From: Riptortus pedestris | Lineage: Eukaryota > Arthropoda > Insecta > Hemiptera > Alydidae | DNA: 64,000 bases | Direction of reading: 5' to 3' | Assembly (NCBI GenBank): GCA_019009955.1 | Contig: CM032233.1 | Span: 14,083,501-14,147,500, forward strand | In this document: positions 10,100 through 21,440 of the stretch, piece after piece | Numbering within the stretch: the stretch's first letter is position 1 | How the letters are laid out: each line of letters starts with the position of its first letter | Program-made: the position numbers and the translations under genes | The notes under the pieces: model-generated | What the model was told of the DNA's origin: nothing | Database searches by the model: none | What the model saw: only the letters and a program-made list of their open reading frames with translations

Positions 10100-10537
10100 A
10101 TATTCGTTAATGGCTAAACCAGAATAGGGGGGGGGTTGGAATGGGAGGTTCGAAAATTAAAAATATCTCCTTTATCAGGAGTTGGAGAAAACAATGTTAT
10201 TTTTTTATTATTTTATTTTTATTAAGAAAATTACATTCTGCATTTAGATGCATTTGATATTGTGGTAAGCGTCCTCCACCACTCTCGACAGAAGCTACAC
10301 CCTTTCACCACAGAAAAAAAAATGTTATAGAACAAATCTTGTTAAAATATTGATGTCTACAGTTGGTGTTCTATACATTTATTAGTAACTCATATATTAA
10401 GAGATTTAATTGGTATTTTCTTGTTTCCTCAATTCTGCTCATCGGGTTTTCAATTAGAAATAGAGAATATATGGTGAGATGAGATCAGAAGTGCGGGAAA
10501 TCTGCTTAGTTTACCCAGCTCCTGCATGATGGACTTT
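10100..10537 (+). mobile_element. HINE fragment with 3' end, interrupted by a Jockey tail
   Basis: G-rich block at 10117-10135, then an inserted Jockey 3' UTR (10188-10322), then the element resumes and ends with AGAGAATATATGGTGAGATG, GGGAAATCTGCTTAG (10496-10510) and a degraded hairpin. Confidence 0.65.
10188..10322 (-). mobile_element. Jockey-like retrotransposon 3' UTR
   Basis: Reverse complement of the tail found at 44280-44396 and 62850-62945: AAGGGTGTAGCTTCTGTCGA, then GAGTGGTGGAGGACGCTTAC, ending in AATAAAATAA-type sequence. Only about 130 bases of 3' UTR are present. Confidence 0.75.
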
Positions 10538-11013
10538 GATCAACTGCATTAGGATGGAGATATCGGTCAAAACTATCAAATAAAATCATTCTAAATGAAG
10601 TGGATCAAAACAATTTGTATATTCAGTTTATCAGGACTACATGGAAGACATGTCCATATCATTTTTTGTATTAAACGAATGAATATGCCTAAACGACATT
10701 AAAATTAATTGATATGGAAATATAATTAAGCTTTACAGAAACTCCATTTGACTAATAGGAAATGCTGCGGGTAGTTAACAAATCAAATGGCTCAGTAAAA
10801 ATGACAATGATTCATTGGAAATTAATAGCATTGATGTTATTTAAAATGGCAAAATGAGAGTTAATCTCCCAGAATTATTTCAAATATATATGTAAAGCGA
10901 TGTGTATTTCCCGTTAAACTGATTGTACCAGTGTCATAGGACGGTGAACTCGGACATTGAATATACGGTTAGTCTACCGCAAGATGATTTACAGCAACAT
11001 AGGGACAACAGAA
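10538..11013. other. Unassigned AT-rich stretch
   Basis: Nothing recognised on either strand; no long open frame, no repeat shared with the rest of the window that I could see. Confidence 0.4.
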
Positions 11014-11572
11014 AGGTTTACAACAGATAAATCTACATACTGGTAACACCACCGTGAATGTTAAGCGAATAAATAGAAACGGGAATAAGAAATCTTTCAG
11101 TCAATTTACAAGTTAAGAATATCTACAACGGAAAGCGTATGGATGGATAACAAACAGGGCAGCCAAGATTGCTGAATTGATAGTATTATTCTAGACTGGA
11201 AAGAATAACAATTAATGAAATATATCTGAAAATAGCATATTAATTTCAATGAAAACTATTTACTATAGCTAGTGCAGTAATTAGTAATGAATCAGAATAA
11301 TTTGTATTTCAATCACTGATATTTTAGTAATCCAAGAGCAAAAGAAGGGGGGTGGGTGTCAACAGAAAATATTTGTTTGTATCTCGTAGAATAAAGGTTT
11401 GTTGAAAACCATATTTGTTATTTAAAATTGTAATGAAGTGGTTCATGATATAATAGCTTATAATTAATATGACACGAGTAGGAGTGGGGGTTTACTGAAA
11501 GCAGAAAACTATAAAATCCGAATATCTCGGATAATGTTCATTATATGGAAAATATTTATAAAACAATATTTA

Positions 11573-12955
11573 CACTACCAGTCAAAAGTTTGAGACCACT
11601 TTTTGTAAACATTTGGATTATATTAAAAAAAAGGAACCCTCAATAAAACAATAAATAAGTGAATAAACAATTGATTATCTAACCAATTCATTATTCATCT
11701 ATTTATTAAACAGTACAATATAATACTTAAATATTTAAAAATATATACGATGCAGTTATACTTTCTTTTCGTCAAAAAATCCTCCCTTGCTTTTCAAAAC
11801 TGCTTTGACCACTCGTGGCATTTTTTCTCTGCGTTTATCTAATGTTTCAAATGGCAAAGTATCCCAACAACTTTTAAAACGCTCCCAGAGGTCTTTTCGT
11901 GAAGTTGGAGCAACTTCTCTCACCTTCCTATCAAGTTCTTCCCAAAGGAGCTCAATTGTATTGAGATCAGGTGATTGAGCAGGCCAAGTCATATTTTTCT
12001 AGATACCGTCATTTTCTTGGTCTTGCAAATACCCCCTGCACAGTTTTGAAGAGTGTTTTTGATCGTTATCCTGCTGCATATTAAAATTTGATCCAATTAA
12101 ACGAAGACCAGAAGGAATTACATGGTCTTTCAAAATGTTTTTATGGCCTACTTTATTAAGTATTCATGTGATTTGTACATGATCCCCTTGTCCAAAGCCT
12201 GAGAAACAACCCCACACCAAAATTGACCCTCCTCCATGCTTTACTGTTGGAATAATGCACTGAGGAATGAGCTTTTCCATCCTACGATTAGTTCCAAACA
12301 CCTAAAACTCTGATTCGTCAGTCCAAAGTACTTTTCTCCAATCCTCCACAGTAAAATCCTTGTAAGCAAGTGCCCAAAGATGCCTTTTCTTTTTATTGGC
12401 TGGTCTTAGAAGTGGTTTAAGCATACCGGCACGATCCAATAAATTGGATTCAGTCTTCTTTTCACGGACGTTAGAGACACGGACTTTTTCAAGGCGCTGT
12501 TGGTCTCAGCTCGAATTTCGGGACCAGTGAGTCTTCTATTCCTCTTGCTTTTCAAAATAATAAATTGATCTTCTTGAGCAGACGTTATTCTAGGCCTTCC
12601 AGAACGAAGTTCGTCGTGATGAGAGTGTGTCTCTTCATAGCGAGCTATTGTATTATGCACGCCAGTTTTCGAAACTTTCAGTTGTGCGGCAATTTGGCAC
12701 TCAGTTTTTTTCTCTTTGTGTAGTGTGTAGATCGCACTACGCAATTCAACGGGAAAATTCCTTCTTTTTAACAATTCTTTTAATTTAAAAAAAACGAAAA
12801 TTACCTGTGCAGTGAACGTTTTACAACTTCGGCAGTTTAGAAATCAACAAATCAAACTAAGAATAAAATTTATCATCTAAATTCCACTTTGGGGAATTAC
12901 TACATAGAATGTAAATAAAACTCCAGACACTACAAACACATTGTTTATTCTTATT
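11573..12955 (-). mobile_element. Tc1-like DNA transposon, dead
   Basis: One terminal inverted repeat is clear, CACTACCAGTCAAAAGTTTG at 11573-11592, preceded by the target TA. The opposite end runs into a (TA)n tract at about 12960 and no matching repeat is seen, so that end is lost. The interior holds a broken transposase on the minus strand. Confidence 0.8.
11756..12774 (-). pseudogene. Tc1/mariner-superfamily transposase, broken
   Basis: The N-terminal part (12774-12406) opens MLKRRNFPVELRSAIY and contains a helix-turn-helix region with QIAAQLKVSKTGVHNTI, which would bind the inverted repeats. The catalytic part reads in another frame from about 12423 to 11756: the first Asp in WTDESEF, the second in QQDNDQKHSS, and the Glu in DLNTIELLWEELDRKVRE. 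Between QQD and the Glu there are 38 residues, not the 34 of classic Tc1. I count one frameshift near 12420 and three stops: after SEF, after HVQIT, and before KNMTWPAQSPD (about 11999-12001). It is therefore dead. A cut-and-paste role at TA sites is known for the family. Confidence 0.85.
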
Positions 12956-12960
12956 TATTT

Positions 12961-13004
<44 letters not shown>

Positions 13005-13150
13005 CGTGTGTGTGTGTACAGTTTTAAACCGACTTCATTTTCGACATCTCCTGGGTAGGATATGTGGACATTTGAGGATTTTTTTTTTCGGAAATCGCGA
13101 GATGATTACAACCTCAATAGCTGATTTTCCTTATGGAAAATCTGCTAAAA

Positions 13151-13606
13151 TTAATCAAATTGTATTTTTATCAAACATGTATTGTACATAAATTAAACAC
13201 GGGACTTTTAATAAACAAACTTCATTTTTGAAGGGTTTCTTCAAAGAGCAAATAGGATAAATAAATAAATAAAAAATACTTTACAGAAACAGTATCAGTG
13301 GAAGCGATCGAATTCTTTCATTACACTAAGACCAGCACTGAATCGAATATAAAGAAAGAAGGATTGGAAACCCCCGGCCACGTCCTATTCCCTTTTAGAG
13401 GGGTAGCACTGAACACTTCAATACCTGGACTACAAAGGCAGTAAGAGCAGCCACTATAAAACCATCGGCTGGAGGGACATTGCGGTAAATAACTCCTGGA
13501 TATTCAAACCAGATTCTTGCCGATACCAATAAAGAAAAACCTCTGTGCCGGAAGGAAATAAAACAAAGAAAGGAGAAGTTGATTTAAAATGAAAAATAAA
13601 AAATAA
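13151..13606. other. Unassigned stretch
   Basis: Includes a slightly GC-richer part (13360-13500). No open frame or RNA gene recognised. Confidence 0.4.
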
Positions 13607-13700
13607 AGTCCGTCATGCTGTGTAAAAAGCAGATTTCCCTTCTCCTTGTATGGCACAGATCTAATCTCATCCCACCCTATATTCTCTATTTCTAAAGATA
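13607..13700 (-). mobile_element. HINE 3' end fragment
   Basis: AAGTCCGTCATG, a partly deleted hairpin, AAGCAGATTTCCC, then CTCATCCCACCCTATATTCT, the same 3' variant as at 10440-10537 on the other strand. Confidence 0.7.
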
Positions 13701-13863
13701 TTGTAGATTGTTTTGAATCTAAATATAGTGCCTAAATTTACAATAAATTTAAACTTAACTATAAAATTAAATATAAACTCACAAATTTAGAAGTATTTCA
13801 TTTTAAAATCCGTTTTAATCCTTCTTAAATTAAATATTTTAAACTCTAGCTAAACTGTTTTAC

Positions 13864-13895
<32 letters not shown>

Positions 13896-13948
13896 TGTGT
13901 GTGTGTGTGTGTGTTGTGTTGTGTGTTTGTGCGTGTTTGTATGTGTGA
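13864..13948. repeat. (GT)n microsatellite
   Basis: About 50 bases of near-pure GT followed by an interrupted run. Not inside a recognisable HINE. Confidence 0.95.
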
Positions 13949-14202
13949 TAAAGACAGTGAGTGAGAGCATATGATTGTAAATATTTTAGATATTAGAAAA
14001 TTTAATCTGTTCATTTTATTCATACTAATCTTTATTTATTTGATTTTAGTCTTGTTTTTAACCATTGAAAGTATATAATTTTTCACGTAATTTTATTAGT
14101 CTTTAAAGTTTTTAATTATCTAGTTTCCTTACAAGATTTTTTGTTTTTGAATTTAATGTTTCGTTTTTGTTTATTTTATTTTTTTTGTCTCTTTGGTTAC
14201 AT

Positions 14203-14345
14203 TTTGTTATTTACTTACGTTCTGTTATTTAGTTGAGTTTTTTTTATTTGTCTGCGTTCTGTTATTTAGTTGAGTTTGTTATTTGATTGCGTTCTGTTAT
14301 TTAGTTGCGTTCTGTTATTTAGTTGCGTTTTGTTATTTGTTTTCG
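14203..14345 (+). repeat. 18-base tandem repeat, degenerate
   Basis: The unit TTGCGTTCTGTTATTTAG is repeated about seven times with variants such as TTGAGTTTGTTATTTGA. Surrounding sequence (13950-14500) is otherwise unassigned and very T-rich. Confidence 0.75.
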
Positions 14346-14509
14346 TTCTTAGTTTGTATTGTTTAATTTTTTCTTGTTACTATTTTCAGTTTTGCATTTT
14401 TTTATATACATAGTTATTTTTTTTTGCTGAGCAATATCGCCTCGCTGCGAACGCTCCAAAATAAATTAAAAAAATATAATCCCTAAATATCTGGTCGCAC
14501 TAGTTCGAT

Positions 14510-14687
14510 ATCAACTAATAACGAACTTGATCTTTAGTTCAACATAAAACTTTTAAATAAAAGTTCTCTTGTCGTTTAAAAACGATCAAACAAAAATTGC
14601 TACCGCTTCTGCGGTAACAGACATTTGAAGATGATCATTTATGAGTGCAACCTCAATAGCCTGATTTCCCTGGAAGGAAATCTGCTT
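14510..14687 (-). mobile_element. HINE 5' half
   Basis: Contains TAACGAACTTGATCTTTAG, a decayed palindrome (TACCGCTTCTGCGGTAAC, 14600-14617) without the microsatellite, and the 5' hairpin (CTGATTTCCCTGGAAGGAAA) ending at about 14687, where another copy begins. Confidence 0.7.
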
Positions 14688-15838
14688 CAAAAAACTCCAC
14701 CACGCAGGGGCTGCGTAATCTAAGCGAATGTTTACTATAGATAAACATACATACTGGTGACACCACCACAAATATTAAGTGAATAAATACAAACGGTAAT
14801 ATGAAATCTGTCAGTTACAAGTTAATAACTCTACAACGGAAAGCGTCTAAATTGTAAAGAAACAGGCCAGCCAACCTGAATTCTAGGCCGGAAAGAATAA
14901 CCATTAATGAAATATATCTGAATAAAACACACTAATTTTAATCAAAACTATTTACTATAGCCAATACTGTAATTTGTAATGAATCAAAATCATTTTAATC
15001 TCAATTACTTACATTTTAGTAATCCAAAAACAAAAGAAGGGGGGGGGGATCAACAGAGCGTATTTGCATCTATCCCACCAAGTAAAAGTTCAATGAAAAC
15101 AATATTCCTTATTTAACCTTGTAATGAAGTGGTTCATGATGTAGCAGCTTATTATTAACATGAAATGAGTAGTAGAGGGGGTTTACTAAAAGCGGAAAAC
15201 TATAAAATCCAAATATATCGGTTAATAATCATGATACAGAAAATATGTATAAAACAGTATTTAATTTAATATTAATTTTAATTTTAAAAATATTAATTTA
15301 ATTTAACACGGCGAGTTTAATTCCCGCATGGGCAATAGGAATTTATTTATTGGCGGAATTCATTAAATAAAATCATTAGTCCCACGCTGGCTAGAAAAGG
15401 GTGGTAACCTGTAAATAACCCGTCCCAATTAGCCTGAGTTGCAAAATTTGGACGTTAATAAATAATTTAATTTTCAATTTAACAATATTAAGATCATTTA
15501 ATTTGAAATAAGATTGGTTCTATACAATTTTTCGATCCGACGTATAGTAACGGAGATATTTCGTATTTCCAAAATTCCCTCCTCCCACTGGTCCGATTTC
15601 AGCCATTAACGAACTTTACCTTTATTTTTACATTATACGATTAAATATCGAGTTTGGTAACGATCAAACAAAAATTGCGACCGCTAGAGCGTTAACAGAC
15701 AAATATATATAATTTTGGACGGACCTCATTTTCGTCATCTCCTAGGTAGGATCGATGGACATTTGAGGAATATTTAAAAAATCGGGTCATGAGTACGACC
15801 TCAATAGCTGATTTCCCTTAGAGGTAATCTGCCAAAAG
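14688..15838 (-). mobile_element. HINE, complete B-type copy with a SINE-like insert
   Basis: Begins with the 3' hairpin ACGCAGGGGCTGCGT (14704-14718), the full B block to about 15060, the A region, the C-rich block (15575-15590), the palindrome region (CGACCGCTAGAGCG), only a vestigial microsatellite (15703-15711) and the 5' hairpin ending GCCAAAAG at 15838. Without the insert at about 15262-15490 it is about 920 bases long. Confidence 0.8.
15262..15490 (+). mobile_element. SINE-like insertion
   Basis: Flanked by AT-rich ATTTAATTT repeats. The core has GAGTTTAATTCCCGCATGGG, reminiscent of an RNA polymerase III B box, and ends with GGACGTTAATAAATAA. Only this one copy is in the window, so the class is a guess. 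Confidence 0.35.
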
Positions 15839-16390
15839 AAGGTCTTTGCGCAATAGTAGAATAAACGTAGCTGATTTCGCATGTGGTAGAATGGCACGAA
15901 ATTTTTAACTTAGAGGCATTTGTATGTTATAACAAGCGTTAATTTTCCTTCCAAAACAGCAAATTTTACTAATAAGTTGAAGTAATTTACTGCCAATGAT
16001 TTGCTTTAAGGGTTCTGAAATCATTTCTCCAAGTATCAAGTGGCATATAGCTGATTAAAGTCTGTTTGAGCAAACAGATGTTTATTCGCTTGTTAGTGGT
16101 CAACTGGAAGTGTAAACAATCCACAGGTTTCACGCTGGAAAGATATTGCATCATTAAGTTTATAGAGAAGGATGACTTATTCTAATGATCCACTTCATTT
16201 GCAAATGAGTTCTAATACAGCCTAGTTAAAGTTTACGACTTACCTCTGCTTTCCCTATTAGCATTTTAATATTTTTCTACCATTTCAACAGCAATTAATT
16301 AGTCTTCCTTTCTGTTACATTACTATTAACTCTTCGTGAAAGTATTAAAACTATTTCGAAACTTCTCACTCCGTCTTTATGTAAATAAAT
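15839..16390. other. Unassigned AT-rich stretch
   Basis: No recognised element or gene. Confidence 0.4.
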
Positions 16391-16520
16391 AATTCATTTC
16401 TTTATTAATGAAGGAGATATAGCCGACATAGATAGATATTTCATCTCCACTGATATATTTTCCACTACGTGTTTCGCGTCCTCTATGACGCCTCTTCAGG
16501 AGGTAATCCACAATTATATG
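16391..16520 (-). mobile_element. Penelope-like 3' fragment with hammerhead-like hairpin
   Basis: On the minus strand CTGAAGAGGCGTC, loop ATAGAG, GACGCGAAAC lies at 16472-16499. It has the CUGANGA and GAAA core strings and a perfect 5-base stem II; the outer stem I pairs only partly. Hammerhead motifs are known from Penelope-like elements. Confidence 0.45.
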
Positions 16521-17211
16521 AGTCCGTCACGCAGGGGCGCGTAAACTAAGCAGTTTTCCCACGTGAAGTTTTACAATAGAGAAATCTGCATACTGCTAAT
16601 ACTTAACACCACGTGAGTAATATAATCCATTAACATTATTGTGAACTGTTTACAATATCTAGTATTGCAATTTATAGTGAATCAGAATAATACATATGTT
16701 ATAACTCAAATTTTAGTAGTCCAAGAACTAAACAAGGGAGGGGGGAGGGGCGGACGAACAGAACGTATTTGCATATATCTCACAAAATAAAAACTTACAC
16801 GACAAGAACGGTTAGAAGAAGCTCATACGAGAGCCGAACAGTTACGGAAACGGCCGAACTAATGCGGAAACTTAGGACAATAGCCGATCTCATCTCGTCC
16901 GTTATCCACACACACACTTAATAAAAATGCAAATACCTTGGCTAATATTCAAGATAATAGAGAATAAATGTATAAGGAATATCAATAGCAAATTTAATTC
17001 GCAATAAAATTGGTTCTATATTTATACTTTCTCGATCCGGCGTATAGTAACGATGAAATTTCGAATTTTCAATAATAACCCACTCTAAACCCCCCTTCCA
17101 TTGGTTCGATTTCAGCCATTAACGAACTTGATCTTTCTTTTTACATCAAACGATTGAATATCGGGTAGCGTAACGATCAAAAGAACATTGTGACCACTAG
17201 AGCGTTAACAG

Positions 17212-17287
<76 letters not shown>

Positions 17288-17417
17288 AATTTTGAACGGA
17301 CCTCATTTTCGTCATCTCCTGGGTAGGATCGATGAACATTTGAAGAATTTTTTTTCGAAAATCACGTCATGAGTAGGACCTCAATAGCTGATTTCTCCTA
17401 AGGGAAATCTGCTAAAA
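16521..17417 (-). mobile_element. HINE, complete copy with mixed B and C blocks
   Basis: From AGTCCGTCACGCAGGGG (16521) to AAATCTGCTAAAA (17405-17417). It contains a shortened B block, then the C block (CGAGAGCCGAACAGTTACGG), the palindrome region, (TA)n(GA)n (17216-17282) and the 5' hairpin. It appears inserted in the next minus-strand copy. Confidence 0.85.
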
Positions 17418-18125
17418 TGCCAAAATCTCGGTTAGTATGCAACACAGAGAAAACATGTATAAAAAAACATTTATAGAACATCTCACTTGCAGTAATAGTG
17501 GATCTACAGAATTTTTCGACTCTACGTCTAATAATGTGGATATTTTGAATTTTCGAAATACCCCCCCACCCTCCCACTTATTCGATTTCAGCCGTTAACG
17601 AATTTGATTTTTAATTTTACATAAAGCATTTAAATATTGAGTTTGGTTACGACCGAAAATTACGACCGCTAGATCAGTAACAGACATATACACTCCTCGT
17701 CAAAAAAATTGCAACACCCTAAAATTTATTAATTTCACTGGGTTTTTACTGAAACAGAGAATCATACCTTGTTGTGTCTGCGGCCTTCTTGGCGCATCGT
17801 CACTGCCCTAATTGTGTCATCTCTATCTAACCGTGCCATAATTACCTATGAATTCTAAAATAATGCGTACTTGATGAAATTAACATGAATACTGAGCCCT
17901 AGTAATTTTCTTTTGTATCCCTAAGTCGATAAGAATGACTATGGAATTAGTGCTGTTTATAAACAATAGGATTAAAGATAAGTCGAAGAGCTGGAATTCA
18001 AATGAAATTGTTGTTTTTCTCCTCCAATGTATTTGTCTGATTAGAAATATCAACATAATATTTTTTATTTCAATTAAAAACTTGTGTAATCAATAAATTT
18101 TAGGGTGTTGCGATTTATTTTTGTC

Positions 18126-18175
<50 letters not shown>

Positions 18176-18235
18176 TGTTTATATAATTTTTGTCTTGATT
18201 AGAACTTCATCAGCTGATTTTGTACAAGGAAAACT
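17418..18235 (-). mobile_element. HINE 5' two-thirds with a nested MITE
   Basis: Starts at CCAAAATCTCGGTTAGTATG, has the C-rich block (17563-17575) and the palindrome region (CGACCGCTAGATCAGTAAC). The MITE at 17691-18133 follows, then (TA)n (18134-18168) and a weak 5' end (18180-18230). Confidence 0.65.
17691..18133. mobile_element. Tc1/mariner-type MITE with TA target
   Basis: 443 bases with imperfect inverted ends of about 40 bases: CACTCCTCGTC then TTGCAACACCCTAAAATTTA on the left, and TAAATTTTAGGGTGTTGC then TTTTTGTCGAGGGGTT on the right. TA flanks both sides. No open frame; probably mobilised by a Tc1-like transposase. Confidence 0.85.
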
Positions 18236-18552
18236 TTAATACAATTTGACAGCTATCATCAGGTGGGGGTGAGTTTCCCCTCTTAAATTTTTCGATGTAT
18301 TACTAGAAGCAAGAAGTTTGCGTGGAGACTCATGTTCAATGTTAATGGGCCGCTACTGGGCTTTTACGGCAGATAGTACATAGGCTTCACTGTATAATTC
18401 TGTAAGGGGAATGAGAAAGGAAGGGAGAGCTAAGACCCCCTTTTAACCTCAGCTACAGTCCTGCCTCGACCAAAACAACTTAACTTCCGGACTCCGTGTG
18501 GGTTTGCGGACAAGGATTAATCCCCCCCCCCACCCTACCACCACCAACTTGC
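18236..18552. other. Unassigned stretch
   Basis: Somewhat GC-richer in 18380-18550, with a C run at 18522-18531. No gene recognised. Confidence 0.4.
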
Positions 18553-18690
18553 TGTTGCGATTTCACATAAACATTCAGTTAGCGCTATTCTGAGGGAGCC
18601 TTGGTGAATTTCCATTACAACAAACGAACTAATCCCATTTGAACGAAACATGTAATTTGGTCAAGCGAAAAGCTTTTCTTTTCGCCGTCT
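18553..18690 (+). repeat. 130-base dispersed repeat, copy 2
   Basis: Second copy of the sequence at 1190-1318; here it is not followed by a retrotransposon. Confidence 0.75.
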
Positions 18691-19068
18691 GTATACACCA
18701 AGTTTCCGACGATTAAATGTCGAACGTTTCTAAGTAAACACTAATCTCTATAATGGAATTGTTCTTATTGTGATAAATAAAAACGGTTCTGTACGTATTT
18801 TTTTTATTCTTAATGAGAATGAAAAACATATTTATTTTATGTTGTCGTTCTTCTAGCCCAGGTAGAGGCAACCTTTGAAATGTGGTGGGCCAAACTTTAG
18901 TCTGTAAATACGTTCGTGGCCGCTTTTAAATGTAGTGCATTTTAAAAGTAGTGTTAATCATTTTTAACGGTAGATATCAGACATGAAATTATACAACACT
19001 GTAATTATATTACAATAACAAAATCTGGAATTATCACAACCAACGATAGTTAAATAGCGACACCGAAA

Positions 19069-19275
19069 TCAATGAGACACTTGAGCTTGAATTTGGGAAA
19101 CTAATCCATCGATGTTTGGATTAATTCCACAGATGCAAAGATGTAAAGAATTTCGCAAATTATCGTCAGTCAGGCTTGTAAGATGTTTTGATGTATTAAG
19201 TTTCATCATTGAAAAGAACTGTTCGCATTTATAAGTACTGCCAAACGCACTAATCTCTCCTCATCTTCCTCATTT
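19069..19275 (-). pseudogene. hAT-family transposase C-terminal (dimerisation) remnant
   Basis: On the minus strand a frame without ATG reads GSTYKCEQFFSMMKLNTSKH, continues with SLTDDNLRNSLHL, and ends VSQIQAQVSH then TGA at 19069-19071. This is the C-terminal hAT dimerisation region as found in domesticated or mobile hAT proteins of the ZBED5/FAM200 kind. The upstream part to about 19380 (LTPNEEDEERLV and an ARETF-like stretch) is frame-shifted. Downstream 3' sequence to about 18850 probably belongs to the same remnant. Zinc-finger and catalytic parts are absent. Confidence 0.75.
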
Positions 19276-19380
19276 GGAGTAAGTAGTGTAATATTTTTGT
19301 TTAATTGGGTTTTTCAAAATGTCTCGCGGGCCAGATCAAATCTTACAGCTGGCCGAATCGGAGTTAATATATTATCAAAT

Positions 19381-20029
19381 AAATTAAATATTGAAATTGG
19401 TGTGTTTTATCAATAAGTGACGAATTAGGTGAGCAGAGCGATATAGAATAAAGTTTTTTTTAACTTATTTTTGAAAAATGTGATCGAAAAAAATAACCTT
19501 ATCTTACATGGTTGAGCTTGTCGTTAAATATGATTCATTATAAAACATTTTAAAAGCTGAGGGGGAAGTGAAAAACCTTGAAAAATATGGAATTTAAAAA
19601 AATCTGATTTCATTGTTTTGAAGTACATTAAAACCATAAAACTTACATTTGAAATGTTTTTCATATACGTGTAAATTTACAAATTTCAAGAACAGAGAAT
19701 ATTTAATTATTGTACTCATCCGTTAAGAATTTTCGTTACCTTTTTGTGACACTGAAATACTTATACAGCGCCTGCCAATTTTTACCATTAAAAAATAAAA
19801 TATACTCATTCTGGTTTAATTTTGGAAAACTAAGAAATTGCCTTCTGAATTTCTTAAGTATTGGAAATGCTGCTATAAAGTAAAATGTATTCTCTAACAC
19901 ACTTATAGAGAGCATACCCATACATTTTCAGTTTTACACACCGAGCAATTCATGAACATTTATCCCATTGCTTTCATAATCGTGGTTATGAATTGGATGC
20001 TGTTCTTCTTAGCTATTATTTTCGAAAGC
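19381..20029. other. Unassigned AT-rich stretch
   Basis: No recognised element. A 61-codon minus frame (19736-19921) has no features that suggest a gene. Confidence 0.35.
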
Positions 20030-20800
20030 TGTTCCGATCTAGCTGCGGCAATAGGCTGTAGAAGCTGTAAAAGATGGTAATTCCCACCACCAAATCACTA
20101 ACAAGAATTTAGGAAGGGTTCACCAACAATCGACTCAACTAAAAATTTAAATATATACATAAATTTATTTATAATTAAAATTCACCAATAATAAGTAAAA
20201 ATCAAAATGAAAAGTTACCTTTTAATAGTATAAAGGGGGAGGGGCACTAATATCTGCTTAAACTAGATTACAATAAAAGAACTTAACTGTTTTTATAGAA
20301 GTTCTCCATCAGACTCCGCCGTGAGAGATAGTGCAGGCAAGAAGTAGTATGACTGAAGCAAGCTGAAGCAAAGCTGAAGGATTAGCGAGGTGTCGCCGAC
20401 AAGGGTTTCCCGTCTTGAGGATGCTAACTATGACTATTCTTAATCCTTTGCTGTGTCGCCCTTTTATAGCCTGAACCGATGTCGCATTTTGCCCCCGCCG
20501 ACCAAAATATGCTCATAAATTCTATTTAACGCGAAATTTTTATCGAAACTCATCCGGAATATTAGTTATTGTATTGACTTTAAGAGCTGTGAATGTTATT
20601 ATAAAAATCCATCGGCGTTATCCACTAAAACACCATAGCACATGGAGATTCCAAATTGTATAAAACTCTTATTCACAGGTAAAAACTAAACACAAGTATT
20701 CTTAAATAATAATCTTAATGCGCTTTGTGCTGGCATTATTCAGAATATAACATATATGGTCATTTGTGATGGGTTTATGTAATGCAATCTCAGATTCATA
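20030..20800 (-). mobile_element. Solo LTR, copy 1
   Basis: About 770 bases, matching 54775-55544 along the whole length, in the same orientation. TG starts the plus-strand version (TGTTCCGATCTAGCTGCGG). A TATA box on the minus strand (CTATAAAAGGGC) lies at about 20457-20468. The right end is diverged (CAGATTCATA) and I see no clear target duplication. No gag or pol adjoins it. Confidence 0.75.
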
Positions 20801-21139
20801 AATTGAGATGATTGTAGTTAGAATGTAACTTGCTTTAATCAACATATCTCGAACAAACTGTAACCTTACCTTTTCCAATTTTGTATCTATTATCTTCTCT
20901 ATACTGCTTTTTTTTTTTTTAAATCTAGCTTACAACTACTCCTAGGAATTCCTGACTAATACATTCCAGGTTTTTAAATCAATTAGCCTGTTTTTCGATT
21001 AAATGCTCTGTGAGTATTCCGGGCCAACGATGGCTTGCAAGATTTAAAGTTTTACACAAATAATTAAAAAATAATTTAAACGATTATTTTCTAAAAAAAA
21101 ATTCTTCTTATAATTCTGGACCCAATATTTTTTATATAT
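20801..21139. other. Unassigned AT-rich stretch
   Basis: Nothing recognised. Confidence 0.35.
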
Positions 21140-21440
21140 TCTTCATATTTTACGGCAAGGATCACAAATAAAAAACAATTTTTTCGGTTCAAACTTTATT
21201 GAAACTGCCCTACAAGTTTCGTGGCTTAACTTGCCACCTCTTCAGGGGCTATCCCTATCCAAAAAAAATATAAAAAATTAAGAACATTAATTTAAGAAAT
21301 CCTTTAATAATATTTTTGCTAGATATTCTATTAATAGGTGCCTACATCTATGATATATTTATTAAATCTAATTATAGATTGCTATTTTCAGTACTCGTTT
21401 CCCTTTTACAATCGTTGCGACTGTCCTTACTAGGGAGGTA
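21140..21440 (-). mobile_element. Penelope-like element 3' end
   Basis: Matches 38430-38690 plus 39318-39358 on the opposite strand, so the two are copies of one family. It contains a hammerhead-like fold (21207-21249). The Penelope-like assignment rests on that motif and on its place near the 3' end. Confidence 0.55.
21207..21249 (-). ncRNA. Hammerhead-ribozyme-like motif
   Basis: Read on the minus strand: GCCC, CTGAAGA, G, GTGGC, loop AAGTTAA, GCCAC, GAAAC, TT, GTA, GGGC. Stem I is GCCC/GGGC (4 pairs), stem II GTGGC/GCCAC (5 pairs), stem III AC/GT (2 pairs). The core strings CUGANGA and GAAA and a GUA cleavage triplet are all in order. One extra G between the core and stem II is unusual. 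Self-cleavage is plausible but untested. Confidence 0.55.

Larger units (their letters stand above)
11014..13150 (-). mobile_element. HINE copy, B-type, interrupted by a Tc1 transposon
   Basis: Starts inside the B block (AGGTTTACAACAGATAAATC), lacking the 3' hairpin. It runs to AAAACAATATT at 11570, is interrupted by the Tc1 element, and resumes after (TA)n(GT)n (12962-13017) with CAGTTTTAAACCGACTTCAT and the 5' hairpin ending AAAATCTGCTAAAA at 13137-13150. The palindrome and G-rich block were lost. Confidence 0.75.
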
